Shown one piece after another: positions 25,781 through 34,270 of a stretch of 64,000 nucleotides of DNA (positions are counted from its first letter, which is position 1; every line of letters starts with the position of its first letter). This stretch comes from Panacagrimonas sp963975245. Lineage in GTDB: Bacteria; Pseudomonadota; Gammaproteobacteria; Nevskiales; Nevskiaceae. A program made the position numbers and the translations under genes. The notes beneath the pieces were generated by a model. It did no database searches and was not told where the DNA came from. It saw nothing but the letters and a program-made list of their open reading frames with translations. The DNA lies in the NCBI GenBank assembly GCA_963975245.1, contig CAXBFJ010000002.1:248001-312000 (forward strand), read 5' to 3'.

Positions 25781-27406
25781 TCAGCTTTCCTGCAATTCGC
25801 CGGCGGTTCTGGTGCCCCTGACAAATTGCCCCGGCGTATGTGCGGCTTTGTCGCAATGCTCTGAGTACACCTGAAAGCCGCCCAGAAACAGCGGCACCTC
25901 TCTTGGCTTTCCAGCGATATTGCCACCGATGAAGTAGTTGTCGCCCTTGGTAAACAAGGTGGAATTCCCGATTGAATTGTGCAGTTCCGTCCATTCCGCC
26001 GCTGCTGCCTCGGTCGCCTCCACCGGCTCGCCACTTTCCGCGTGCTGGTCGACAAAGCGCTCGATCTGAGCGAACTGATATTGAGCAAGCAGCATCGGGT
26101 TATAGAACGGACAACCTGGGCCGGAGATCCAGAACAGGTTTGGAAACTTCGGGGCCATCAATCCCAGGTAAGTACATACACCGTCGGACCACGCTTCGCG
26201 AAGGCAGCGACCATCCCGACCGCGAATGTCCAGCTGCGCCATCGCGCCGGTTCCAAAGTCGAATCCAGTGGCGAAGACAATGATGTCCAGCGCAATTTCG
26301 CGATCTCCCACGATGATGCCGTTTGGCGTGAATGTCTGAATGGGTTCGGCGCGCAGATCAACCAGTTCCACGTTGTCACGTTCCATGGTTTCCAGATAAC
26401 CCGTATCACCGGCCAGGCGCTTGGTCATCGCGGGCTGGTCTCGTGGCGTCAGAAGCTTGGCGATTTTTGGGTCGCTCACGCGGCTGCGAATCTTTTCTTC
26501 AAAGAATGCCGCCAGGGTGTTGTTGGCTTTCTCGTCCGAGAGCAGATCCGTGAACGTGTAATAGAAGCAGAGTCCACCAGAGTTCCAGCGATCTTCGTAG
26601 ATACGCCGGCGCTCCTCATCGCTGACTTCCAGGGCAGACTGCGTTACCGGCGGTGCGACGCGTGAATGCAGGTGGGTAAATCCCAGGGCAGAATCTGCCT
26701 CTGCTTTGCGCAAGGCGGAGTAGTTGGTTTTTATCTCGCGCATACGCTGCGGATCTGCAGGGCCGTTGCGTAACGGCACCGTGTACACCGCTGTGCGTTG
26801 CAACACGCTCAGCTGCGCTGCTTCTCGCGCGATGATGGGTGCGATCTGAATTCCGGAGGCACCGGTACCGATCAGTCCGACGCGCTTGCCGGCAAAGCTC
26901 ACGGCATCGCTGGGCCAGTTTGATGTAAACAACTGGCGACCTTCAAACGAATCAAGCCCTTTGAATGGAGGCCGATGCGGTTGCGAGTAGAGGCCGGTAG
27001 CCAGGATCACCCTGTGTGCGAGCACCGTCTCACCTGCCTCGGTGCTCAGCTGCCAATAGCAACGATCCTCGTCGAAGTGCACGGACTTCACGCGGGTATT
27101 GAAGGTGATGTGTTGGCGCAGATCAAACCGATCACAGACGTGATTCAAATAGCGTTCAACTTCTGGTTGTGACGGGTAGCGCTCGCTCCATGTCCATTCC
27201 TGCTGGAGTTCGTCAGAAAATGCGTAGCTGAACTCGACGCCCTCGATATCAACTCGACAGCCCGGATAGCGGTTCCAGTACCAGGCGCCGCCAACGCCGG
27301 AGCCCGCTTCGAACGCGCGTACCGTCCAGCCCCGCTGGCGAGCGCCGTGCACCGCGTAGATGCCGGATAGGCCCGCACCAATGATCACCACATCAAGAAT
27401 TTTCAT
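25781..27406 (-). CDS. Baeyer-Villiger-type flavin monooxygenase, copy 2, atypical fingerprint
   Basis: 541 residues from the ATG at 27406 (an in-frame TTG lies at 27427). The FAD motif GAGLSGIYAVHG, GGAWYWNRYPGCRVDIEG and the NADPH motif GTGASGIQ fit cyclohexanone-monooxygenase-like enzymes. The diagnostic fingerprint FxGxxxHxxxW reads FEGRQLFTSNWP, with Phe160 (codon 26927-26929) at the His position. That His is tied to Baeyer-Villiger chemistry, so the enzyme may be slower, uncoupled, or do another oxygenation. It is downstream of the SnoaL-like gene on the same strand (70 bp apart) and divergent from the ALDH/BVMO operon. Confidence 0.9.
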   Translation of the reverse strand: MKILDVVIIGAGLSGIYAVHGARQRGWTVRAFEAGSGVGGAWYWNRYPGCRVDIEGVEFSYAFSDELQQEWTWSERYPSQPEVERYLNHVCDRFDLRQHITFNTRVKSVHFDEDRCYWQLSTEAGETVLAHRVILATGLYSQPHRPPFKGLDSFEGRQLFTSNWPSDAVSFAGKRVGLIGTGASGIQIAPIIAREAAQLSVLQRTAVYTVPLRNGPADPQRMREIKTNYSALRKAEADSALGFTHLHSRVAPPVTQSALEVSDEERRRIYEDRWNSGGLCFYYTFTDLLSDEKANNTLAAFFEEKIRSRVSDPKIAKLLTPRDQPAMTKRLAGDTGYLETMERDNVELVDLRAEPIQTFTPNGIIVGDREIALDIIVFATGFDFGTGAMAQLDIRGRDGRCLREAWSDGVCTYLGLMAPKFPNLFWISGPGCPFYNPMLLAQYQFAQIERFVDQHAESGEPVEATEAAAAEWTELHNSIGNSTLFTKGDNYFIGGNIAGKPREVPLFLGGFQVYSEHCDKAAHTPGQFVRGTRTAGELQES

Positions 27407-27476
27407 CAGCTCTGTCTCATATTCCAATGACTTTGCATGCTGCTCGTGGATTCACATCTCGCTTGAATACTGAGGC

Positions 27477-27884
27477 TCAAGCTGGAATCAGCACCCGGTT
27501 GATCGTGGTCCAGACACGTTCGGAGAAGCGCCATCCGTCCTGCTGGCGGACAAAGCGGTCGGCGTAGAAGCCAACGCCATAACGATTGGCGCCTTCACCA
27601 TCCGTGACCAGTTCCGTGCCATAGGACCGCGCGCTGGCGGTATCGCCATCAATTTGAAGCCTGGAGGGAACACAGATCAGGAAGGCAGTGGGCACGGCGG
27701 CCATGAGCGATTCCCAGGTTGAACGTATGGCATTGACACCGCGCACATCGGCAAGCCCTTCGTACTCCGGCACGCTCCATCGACCATCTTGAGCCCACAG
27801 TGCAGAGATGGCTGCGCCGTCTCGTTGGTTGACCGCATCTGAGTAGTCTTCAATCAGTTTGCGGATCATCAATTCATCATTCAC
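27477..27884 (-). CDS. SnoaL-like (NTF2-fold) protein
   Basis: A 135-residue cone-shaped NTF2-fold protein: the start MIRKLIEDYSDAVNQRDG, then ALWAQDGRWSVPEYEG and the C-terminal strand RFVRQQDGWRFSERVWT are typical. Members are isomerases, cyclases, hydrolases or dehydratases of small cyclic molecules. The start is GTG, with a strong GGAGGAG ribosome site six bases before it. It is the first gene of the unit that continues with monooxygenase copy 2, so it probably acts on the same cyclic substrate (inference). Confidence 0.85.
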   Translation of the reverse strand: MNDELMIRKLIEDYSDAVNQRDGAAISALWAQDGRWSVPEYEGLADVRGVNAIRSTWESLMAAVPTAFLICVPSRLQIDGDTASARSYGTELVTDGEGANRYGVGFYADRFVRQQDGWRFSERVWTTINRVLIPA

Positions 27885-27900
27885 GGCGGTCTCCTCCCAG

Positions 27901-27912
27901 CACTATGTAGTG
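27901..27912. promoter_or_regulatory. 12-bp dyad in the divergent SnoaL/ALDH promoter region
   Basis: CACTA-TG-TAGTG lies just upstream of the SnoaL-like ribosome site, inside the 160-bp divergent region. Its position suits an operator that would control one or both units. The regulator is not identified; the LysR gene at 33.2 kb is the nearest candidate, but the dyad does not look like its own operator. Confidence 0.35.
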
Positions 27913-28044
27913 ACTGCATCTAATCATGCTGTCGCAATAACCAGTCATACGGAGTCCCTATCGCAGCCAGAAGTAAACCCTATTTGTTGTGCAGCTCATG
28001 CAGCCGCAATCATCGTCGTCACTGATGGCCCAACGGAGTGGCAT

Positions 28045-29520
28045 GTGAAAGATTCGCCCCATCCCTTCCTCGATGGCTCGCCAAAACATCTGTATATCAA
28101 CGGTCAAAGCGTTCCAGCGCTCGCCGGAGAGGTGTTTGATTGCGTGAATCCCTCGACCGGGCAGACGATTGCGCAGGTGTCGCGCGCCGGCCCCGAGGAC
28201 GTCGATGCAGCCGTTGCAAGTGCGCAGGCTGCTTTTGACGGGCCCTGGAAACAGCTCAAACCTTTTGATCGCCAGAGCCTGATGCTCGATGTTGCACAGG
28301 CCATTGATCGGCGATTTGATGAACTGGCACTTCTAGAGACCTTGGACATGGGCGCGCCGATCTCGCGCACGCGCACCTTTCGGCGCTGGGTCCAGCAGGC
28401 GTTTCGCTACTATGCATCGCAGGCCGTGGGTCCGCGTGGCATGGTTTTCGGTAATTCCTTTCCCGGAGAGATGCTGAGCTATTCGCTCAAGCAACCCCTG
28501 GGCGTGGTGGGCGGCATCATTCCCTGGAACGGCCCCCTGATCACACAGCTGTGGAGCATCTGCCCGGTGCTCGCCACCGGTTGCACGCTGGTCCTGAAGC
28601 CGGCCGAAGAAGCGCCATTGTCAGCGCTGCTGATGGCGGAAATTCTTGCCGAAACGGGTGTGCCACCGGGCGTGATCAATGTTGTCCCAGGGCCGGGTCC
28701 GACGGCGGGCGCGGCCCTGGCTGCACATCCTGGAGTGGCTCGCATCACGTTCACCGGTTCCACCGCAACCGGCCGCAAGATCATCGAGGCCTCTGCTACC
28801 AACATCAAGCGCGTGTCCGTCGAACTGGGTGGCAAGTCGCCCAATATTGTTTTTGCAGACGCGGACCTTGCCGCTGCGGCGTCAGGGTCAGCCATGGCCT
28901 GCTTCAATAATACCGGGCAGGTCTGCTACGCCGGCACGCGACTGTTTGTAGAGCGCAAGGTGTACAAGGAATTTGTTGGACAGGTGGCTGAGGCAGGTCG
29001 TGCGCTGAAAGTTGGCCACAGTCTGGATTCGGCCACGCAGTTGGGGCCATTGGCATCGGCCGCACAGTTAGACCGCGTCAGCAAGTATTTCGAAGTGGCG
29101 CGAGACGAAGGTGCATGTCTGATATCCGGTGGCAAGCGAATCGGAGGGGAACTTGCACAAGGATTCTTTGTGCAACCCACTGTTCTGGCCGATGTGGATA
29201 ACCAGATGCGCATCGCGCGCGAGGAAGTGTTTGGTCCGGTGCTGACGGCCATTCCCTTCGACACAGAAGAAGAGGTCATCGCGCTGGCCAATGACACGGT
29301 TTACGGGCTTGGCGGTGCGGTCTGGAGTCGCGACGTGGGCAGAATTCATCGCCTGACCGAGGCCCTGCATTGCGGCATGGCCTGGGGCAATTGTTATGGC
29401 GCTACCGAACCCGCAGTGCCCATGGTCGGGACCAAAGCCAGCGGTTATGGGGTGAAGGGTGGTCCATTCCACGTGGATGAGTACCTGAGCAGCAAGAGTG
29501 TATGGATCAACACGCGATGA
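28045..29520 (+). CDS. NAD(P)-dependent aldehyde dehydrogenase
   Basis: 491 residues from GTG 28045, chosen for the GGAG seven bases upstream; the frame is open further back without a plausible start. Visible motifs: GGIIPWNGPLITQLWSICP, the nucleotide-binding FTGSTATGRKI, the general-base Glu in VSVELGGKSPN, and the catalytic Cys in FNNTGQVCYAGTR. It oxidises an aldehyde to an acid. Its stop overlaps the start region of the next monooxygenase gene, which implies translational coupling. In the proposed pathway it would oxidise the omega-oxo acid made after ring opening, as ChnE does in cyclohexanol catabolism. Confidence 0.95.
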   Translation: MKDSPHPFLDGSPKHLYINGQSVPALAGEVFDCVNPSTGQTIAQVSRAGPEDVDAAVASAQAAFDGPWKQLKPFDRQSLMLDVAQAIDRRFDELALLETLDMGAPISRTRTFRRWVQQAFRYYASQAVGPRGMVFGNSFPGEMLSYSLKQPLGVVGGIIPWNGPLITQLWSICPVLATGCTLVLKPAEEAPLSALLMAEILAETGVPPGVINVVPGPGPTAGAALAAHPGVARITFTGSTATGRKIIEASATNIKRVSVELGGKSPNIVFADADLAAAASGSAMACFNNTGQVCYAGTRLFVERKVYKEFVGQVAEAGRALKVGHSLDSATQLGPLASAAQLDRVSKYFEVARDEGACLISGGKRIGGELAQGFFVQPTVLADVDNQMRIAREEVFGPVLTAIPFDTEEEVIALANDTVYGLGGAVWSRDVGRIHRLTEALHCGMAWGNCYGATEPAVPMVGTKASGYGVKGGPFHVDEYLSSKSVWINTR

Positions 29521-31133
29521 GTGAACAGAGCTATGACGCAGTCGTGGTCGGGGCAGGATTCTCCGGCCTCTACCTCGCCTACAAACTCAGAAGCGAAGGT
29601 TTCTCCGTTCTGGGTCTGGAACAGGCAGACGATGTTGGTGGTACCTGGTACTGGAACCGATATCCTGGTGCGCGCTGTGACGTGGCGAGCATGGATTATT
29701 CGTACTCCTTTTCCGAAGCGCTGCAACAGGAATGGCGCTGGACCGAGCGCTATGCTTCGCAACCTGAGATTCTGCGCTACCTGCAGCACGTGGCGGAGCG
29801 CTTTGACCTGAAGCGGCATTTTCGTTTTGGTACGCGGGTTTCGCAGGCCGTGTATGACAAGGCATCCGCGCTCTGGAACGTGCAGACCGATGATGGTCGT
29901 TCCATTGACGCACGTTTCTGCGTGATGGCAACTGGCGTTCTCTCCAACTCGCGTATCCCGGATCTGCCAGGCCTTGGCGACTTTTCGGGACCCGTGTTGC
30001 ATACCGGCCAGTGGCCGCATCAAGGTGTCGATTTTTCTGGTCAGTCAGTGGCCGTCATCGGGACAGGGTCTTCTGCCATTCAGGTGATACCGAAGATTGC
30101 AGAGCAAGCCCGCTCGCTCACAGTGTTTCAACGCACACCGAATTTCAGTCTGCCTGCCGGCAATCATCCGCTTTCAGCTGAAGCGGTAGAGAAAATTAAA
30201 GCGCACTATCAGGCGTATCGCGAAGAGGCGCGTCATTCGCGCAGCGGAGCGCACTATGAGTACGCCACGCGTTCGATATTTGCAGTGCCACCAGAAGTCA
30301 GTGAAGCAGAGTTTGAGCGACGATGGCAGGTCGGCGGTGCAAACTTCATGCACGCCTATACCGACATTGCGACCGATGAGGCCGCCAACGAAATCGCTGC
30401 CCGATTCGTACGGCGCAAAATTGCGCAGACCGTGAAAGACCCCGAGACGGCACGCAAGCTCAGCCCAAGTACCTATCCAATTGGCACCAAGCGCATCTGT
30501 CTGGATACGCGCTACTTTGAAACCTACAACCTTGACCATGTTCGCCTGGTCGATCTCAATCAGGAAGCGCTGGACCGCATCACGCCGAGCGGCGTGCGAA
30601 CCGCCAAAACGGAATACACCGTAGATACGCTGGTCTGCGCGACGGGTTTCGATGCCATGACCGGCGCTCTGCTTTCCATGGAGATCAAAACCACTGAGGG
30701 CGCTTCGCTGCGCGATGCCTGGAAAGACGGCCCGCGCAATTATCTGGGCCTGATGGTTGCCGGTTTTCCCAACTTGTTCACGGTCACCGGGCCGGGCAGT
30801 CCTTCGGTGATCAGCAACATGGCCGCCTCCATCGAGCAGCATGTTGAGTGGATCGTGGACTGCATGGCTTACCTGCGTGATAAAAACTTCAGCAGTATCG
30901 AGGCATCGACTGATGCGCAGGACGCCTGGGTCGACCATGTACGGCAAGTTGCAGATGCCACGCTCTACCCGCGCGCTGCATCCTGGTACATGGGCGCAAA
31001 TATCCCTGGCAAGCCGCGTGTCTTCCTCCCCTACATCGGCGGTGTTGGCGTCTACCGGAAAAAATGCGACGAGATTGCAGCCGCCGGCTATCGTGGTTTC
31101 GTGTTGCGATCACAGGTTGAAGCCGCCGCATGA
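29517..31133 (+). CDS. Baeyer-Villiger-type flavin monooxygenase, copy 3
   Basis: 538 residues. FAD motif GAGFSGLYLAYKL, GGTWYWNRYPGARCDV, the full fingerprint FSGPVLHTGQWP and NADPH motif GTGSSAIQ are all canonical, as in cyclohexanone, cyclopentanone and monoterpene-ketone monooxygenases. The ATG at 29517 overlaps the upstream stop (ATGA); an earlier in-frame ATG at 29502 is an alternative. Its own end overlaps the hydrolase start (ATGA at 31130). The predicted reaction is conversion of a cyclic ketone to a lactone. It resembles copy 2 more than copy 1 in several motifs (for example YWNRYPG). Confidence 0.93.
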   Translation: MSEQSYDAVVVGAGFSGLYLAYKLRSEGFSVLGLEQADDVGGTWYWNRYPGARCDVASMDYSYSFSEALQQEWRWTERYASQPEILRYLQHVAERFDLKRHFRFGTRVSQAVYDKASALWNVQTDDGRSIDARFCVMATGVLSNSRIPDLPGLGDFSGPVLHTGQWPHQGVDFSGQSVAVIGTGSSAIQVIPKIAEQARSLTVFQRTPNFSLPAGNHPLSAEAVEKIKAHYQAYREEARHSRSGAHYEYATRSIFAVPPEVSEAEFERRWQVGGANFMHAYTDIATDEAANEIAARFVRRKIAQTVKDPETARKLSPSTYPIGTKRICLDTRYFETYNLDHVRLVDLNQEALDRITPSGVRTAKTEYTVDTLVCATGFDAMTGALLSMEIKTTEGASLRDAWKDGPRNYLGLMVAGFPNLFTVTGPGSPSVISNMAASIEQHVEWIVDCMAYLRDKNFSSIEASTDAQDAWVDHVRQVADATLYPRAASWYMGANIPGKPRVFLPYIGGVGVYRKKCDEIAAAGYRGFVLRSQVEAAA

Positions 31134-32089
31134 GTCCGATCGAGGCCCTGTCGCATGTCGACCCTGATCTGCGTCAAGCACTGGCGTCCATGCCGGAATT
31201 GGTGGCGCTGTCCGATGACAGTCTGCCGGGCGTGCGCGCTGCACTGGAAGGCTTGCCCGCCAAACTGGGAACAGATGAGCAAGGTGTGCGAGTGCGGCGC
31301 ATTGAGATCCCCGTTGCCGGCGCGCCTTTGCTCTCTGCATTGCTGTACGAGCCGCCATCGGGTGCGCCAGGGCCTCACGCTGCCCTGCTCAATGTCCATG
31401 GCGGTGGCTTCGTGGCGGGCACGGCGCAGCGCGAAGACGCGACCATGCGCAAGACCTGCGCCGCACTGGGCTGCGTCGCTGTGGTTCCCGACTACCGATT
31501 GGCTCCGGAACATCCGTATCCCGCTGCACTAGACGATGCGCATGCCGCCCTGAACTGGCTGGCTGCGCAATCGAAAGCGCTCAATGTTGATCCCGCGCGT
31601 TTGGCGCTTCGCGGGGTCAGTGCTGGCGGCGGGCTTGCAACGGGTCTAGCCTTTCGCCACCGCGATGAAGGCGGCGCGCCATTACGAGGCTTGCAGCTGT
31701 TGTATCCGATGCTGGATGACCGCACCGGCGAGCACCCCGTGTGCGGCCGGGAAATCTGGACGCCTTCGGCCAACCGCTTCGGCTGGGATTCACTGCTGCG
31801 TGGCCAGAACCGGGACGACCCACCGGCCTACGCGGCAGTGGCCCGCGCTATCACTGTGGCTGGGCTTCCGCCCAGTTTCCTGGCGGTAGGATCAATCGAC
31901 CTGTTCGCAACCGAGAATCTGGTGTTCGCGCAGCGTCTGATCGACGCCGGAGTGCCTTTGGAGATGCACGTATACCCCGGCGCATTTCACGGTTTCACGC
32001 TCCTTGCGCATGCACGCTGCGCGCAAGCCCTGGCGCGCGATGGGCTGGCGTGGCTGGATCGTGTGATGAACGAAGAACCCTGGGCCTGA
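31130..32089 (+). CDS. Alpha/beta hydrolase, HSL/GDXG family (probable lactone or ester hydrolase)
   Basis: 319 residues with the oxyanion-hole motif NVHGGGFVAG, the nucleophile motif GVSAGGG (GDSAGG in most relatives, Asp replaced by Val), and the distal Asp and His in AVGSIDLFAT and YPGAFHGF. It belongs to the hormone-sensitive-lipase group, which includes the monoterpene epsilon-lactone hydrolase of Rhodococcus. Its start overlaps the monooxygenase stop, so it most likely opens the lactone that enzyme makes (inference). Cytoplasmic; no signal peptide. Confidence 0.92.
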   Translation: MSPIEALSHVDPDLRQALASMPELVALSDDSLPGVRAALEGLPAKLGTDEQGVRVRRIEIPVAGAPLLSALLYEPPSGAPGPHAALLNVHGGGFVAGTAQREDATMRKTCAALGCVAVVPDYRLAPEHPYPAALDDAHAALNWLAAQSKALNVDPARLALRGVSAGGGLATGLAFRHRDEGGAPLRGLQLLYPMLDDRTGEHPVCGREIWTPSANRFGWDSLLRGQNRDDPPAYAAVARAITVAGLPPSFLAVGSIDLFATENLVFAQRLIDAGVPLEMHVYPGAFHGFTLLAHARCAQALARDGLAWLDRVMNEEPWA

Positions 32090-32113
32090 GCGCCCTTCGA
32101 GGAGTACAAAACG

Positions 32114-33160
32114 ATGTATGCATGGATGGTCGTCAAGCCGAACGCGCCTCTGGAGAGACTCGAACTTCCAACGCCAGAGCCCCGCGGTACCGAAGTGTTG
32201 GTCGAGGTGACACACGCCGGTGTTTGCCATTCAGACCTTCATTTCTGGAAGGGCGAATACAACATGGGTGGCGGCAAGGTTATGAAACTGGCCGATCGCG
32301 GTGTGGAATTGCCGCGCTCGCCGGGGCACGAAATAACTGGGCGCGTGGTCGCCTTGGGGCCGCAAGCGCGAAACGTGAAGGTCGGTGACCAGCGCGTGGT
32401 CTATCCCTGGTTGGGTTGCGGGGAGTGCACGGCCTGTGCATCGGGTGAAGACAATATGTGCCTTACGCCAAAAGCTATCGGTGTGGTGCGTAATGGTGGA
32501 TACGGCTCGCATGTGCTGGTGCCGCATGAGCGCTATCTCGCGGATCCAGGGAATGTCGATCCCGCCTTGGCAGCAACCTACGCCTGCTCGGGGATCACCG
32601 TGTACTCGGCTTTGCGAAAAGTGCTGCCTTTGCCGCCCGATGACCCGGTTCTGTTGATCGGCGCCGGGGGTCTGGGCTTGCTGGCCATCGCCATGTTACG
32701 GGCCCTCGGACATCGGAACATCATTTCCGTAGACGTGGGCGCGGACAAGCTTCAGGCGGCGCGTGATGCCGGTGCTACACGTACCTTCGAAGGAGGTGAG
32801 GGCCTTGCGCAACGCGTGCTGCAAGATGTCGGTCCGGTCTGTGCCACGCTGGACTTCGTCAACAGTGATGCCACCGCCAGGGCAGGCCTTGATGTACTTG
32901 GCAAAGGCGGGACCCTGGTGTTGATTGGCGTTGCTGGTGGCGAACTCAATTTGTCGCTGGCCACCATGATTTTTCGTGCACAAAGCGTGCGCGGTAGCCT
33001 CACCGGATCCCCTGCAGACTTGCGCGCTGTACTGGAACTCGCGAATAGCGGCCGACTTGCGCCAACGCCGGTGCATGCTTGCCCGCATGACGACGTCAAT
33101 CAGGCCCTGATGGACCTGAAAGCCGGGCGTGTGACGGGTCGTACGGTGCTGGTCAGGTAG
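32114..33160 (+). CDS. Zinc-dependent alcohol dehydrogenase
   Basis: A 348-residue medium-chain dehydrogenase. Catalytic zinc ligands are in GVCHSD and SPGHE; the structural-zinc cluster is GCGECTACASGEDNMC; the NAD-binding turn is GAGGLGLLAI. A GAGG ribosome site precedes the ATG, 24 bp after the hydrolase. It could oxidise the starting cyclic alcohol or the hydroxy acid produced after lactone opening. Last gene of the ALDH-BVMO-hydrolase unit; the LysR gene converges 6 bp downstream. Confidence 0.95.
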   Translation: MYAWMVVKPNAPLERLELPTPEPRGTEVLVEVTHAGVCHSDLHFWKGEYNMGGGKVMKLADRGVELPRSPGHEITGRVVALGPQARNVKVGDQRVVYPWLGCGECTACASGEDNMCLTPKAIGVVRNGGYGSHVLVPHERYLADPGNVDPALAATYACSGITVYSALRKVLPLPPDDPVLLIGAGGLGLLAIAMLRALGHRNIISVDVGADKLQAARDAGATRTFEGGEGLAQRVLQDVGPVCATLDFVNSDATARAGLDVLGKGGTLVLIGVAGGELNLSLATMIFRAQSVRGSLTGSPADLRAVLELANSGRLAPTPVHACPHDDVNQALMDLKAGRVTGRTVLVR

Positions 33161-33166
33161 CTGAAA

Positions 33167-34147
33167 CTAGCGGGTGGCCGGCAGAATCTTGCTTGGCCAT
33201 GCGCGCAGCACCGACGTAGCCTGATTGGGGTCGAACTCGTTGCCCGCATCCCATGGGCAGTCACTGGTCTTGATGACATCCATGACCAGTTCGCGAACCG
33301 CGCGCATGGCTGGCGTCTGATCTGCAGACCGCAATGAAACCAGGGAAAGCACACCCCGAATTTCTGGCTTGACGATTCGCTGTACCCGAAATGTACCGGC
33401 TTCACGTTCAGCATAGACCGAAGACAAGGGCAGGAGGCCGTAGGCTTCGCCCGAGGCGATGATGGACTTGATGACGCCGGCTGACTCTGTTTCCACTGCG
33501 GCGACGAGCTTGGTGCCGTTGCGTTCTGCCACATCGTCGAGAATCTTTCGCCAGGTGGAAGAGGGACTCGACAGCACCAGCGGAAGATCAATGACGCTTT
33601 CGAAATCAACGGTTGCTCGATAGCGCTTTCCGTCAGCGCGACTGACCAGGCAGAACTCTTCCAACTGCAGCGGTGTGCTGTCCAGATGGGCGTCATCCGG
33701 CACGCTGAACAAAATGGAGAAATCGATGCGTCCATCGACCAGCCACTCGTAAAGCATGGCTGTACTGGCATCTGCGATGTAGAGCGAAACGTCTGGAAGT
33801 TCGTCGCGCACACGCCGGTATAAATCAGCCGCGATCATTGGCGAACGGGTTGAGGGAATGCCCAGTGACACGCTGCCAGAGGCCCGCACACGCATGGCCT
33901 TGATGCTCTCGATGGTTTCACTGTGATAGCGCAGCAGCTGGATGGCCCGATCGTAGAGCAGGCGACCTTCGTCAGTGAGTTCCACGCCACGACTGCTGCG
34001 CCGCATGAGCGTGACGCCAAGGCGGGTTTCCAGCGTGCTGAGATGAACACTCAGCGCGGGTTGAGCCACATGCAATCGCTCGCTCGCCTTCATCAGGCTG
34101 CCGCAATCGGCGATGCCCACGAAATAACGCAACTGCCGAATGTCCAA
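33167..34147 (-). CDS. LysR-family transcriptional regulator
   Basis: 326 residues: an N-terminal winged helix (LRYFVGIADCGSLMKASERL, then VAQPALSVHLSTLE) and a periplasmic-binding-like effector domain, most like the CbbR/NAC-type subgroup. It is divergent from the CaiB-type CoA transferase gene, and the region between contains a near-perfect LysR operator (34177-34201), so it almost certainly controls that promoter and itself. Its convergence with the alcohol dehydrogenase gene suggests a role in the whole cluster. Confidence 0.94.
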   Translation of the reverse strand: MDIRQLRYFVGIADCGSLMKASERLHVAQPALSVHLSTLETRLGVTLMRRSSRGVELTDEGRLLYDRAIQLLRYHSETIESIKAMRVRASGSVSLGIPSTRSPMIAADLYRRVRDELPDVSLYIADASTAMLYEWLVDGRIDFSILFSVPDDAHLDSTPLQLEEFCLVSRADGKRYRATVDFESVIDLPLVLSSPSSTWRKILDDVAERNGTKLVAAVETESAGVIKSIIASGEAYGLLPLSSVYAEREAGTFRVQRIVKPEIRGVLSLVSLRSADQTPAMRAVRELVMDVIKTSDCPWDAGNEFDPNQATSVLRAWPSKILPATR

Positions 34148-34176
34148 GTTGGAAGCTCCTCCGATGAGCCATGTTT

Positions 34177-34201
34177 CTCCGCTATGGCGACCATAACGGA
34201 G
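34177..34201. promoter_or_regulatory. LysR-type operator between lysR and the CoA-transferase gene
   Basis: An 11-bp inverted repeat (34177-34187 and 34191-34201, one mismatch, 3-bp spacer) contains TATGGCGACCATA, an exact T-N11-A dyad (T 34183, A 34195). The nonamer ATGTTTCTC flanks it as a direct repeat at 34171 and 34204, spaced 33 bp, about three helical turns. Its position just upstream of the lysR start is typical of the LysR recognition site. Confidence 0.7.
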
Positions 34202-34270
34202 TGATGTTTCTCTTCTTGTTACAGGCTTTCATAGTATTGCAGTTCTGCTTTCAAGGTGATTGAGCGCGAC

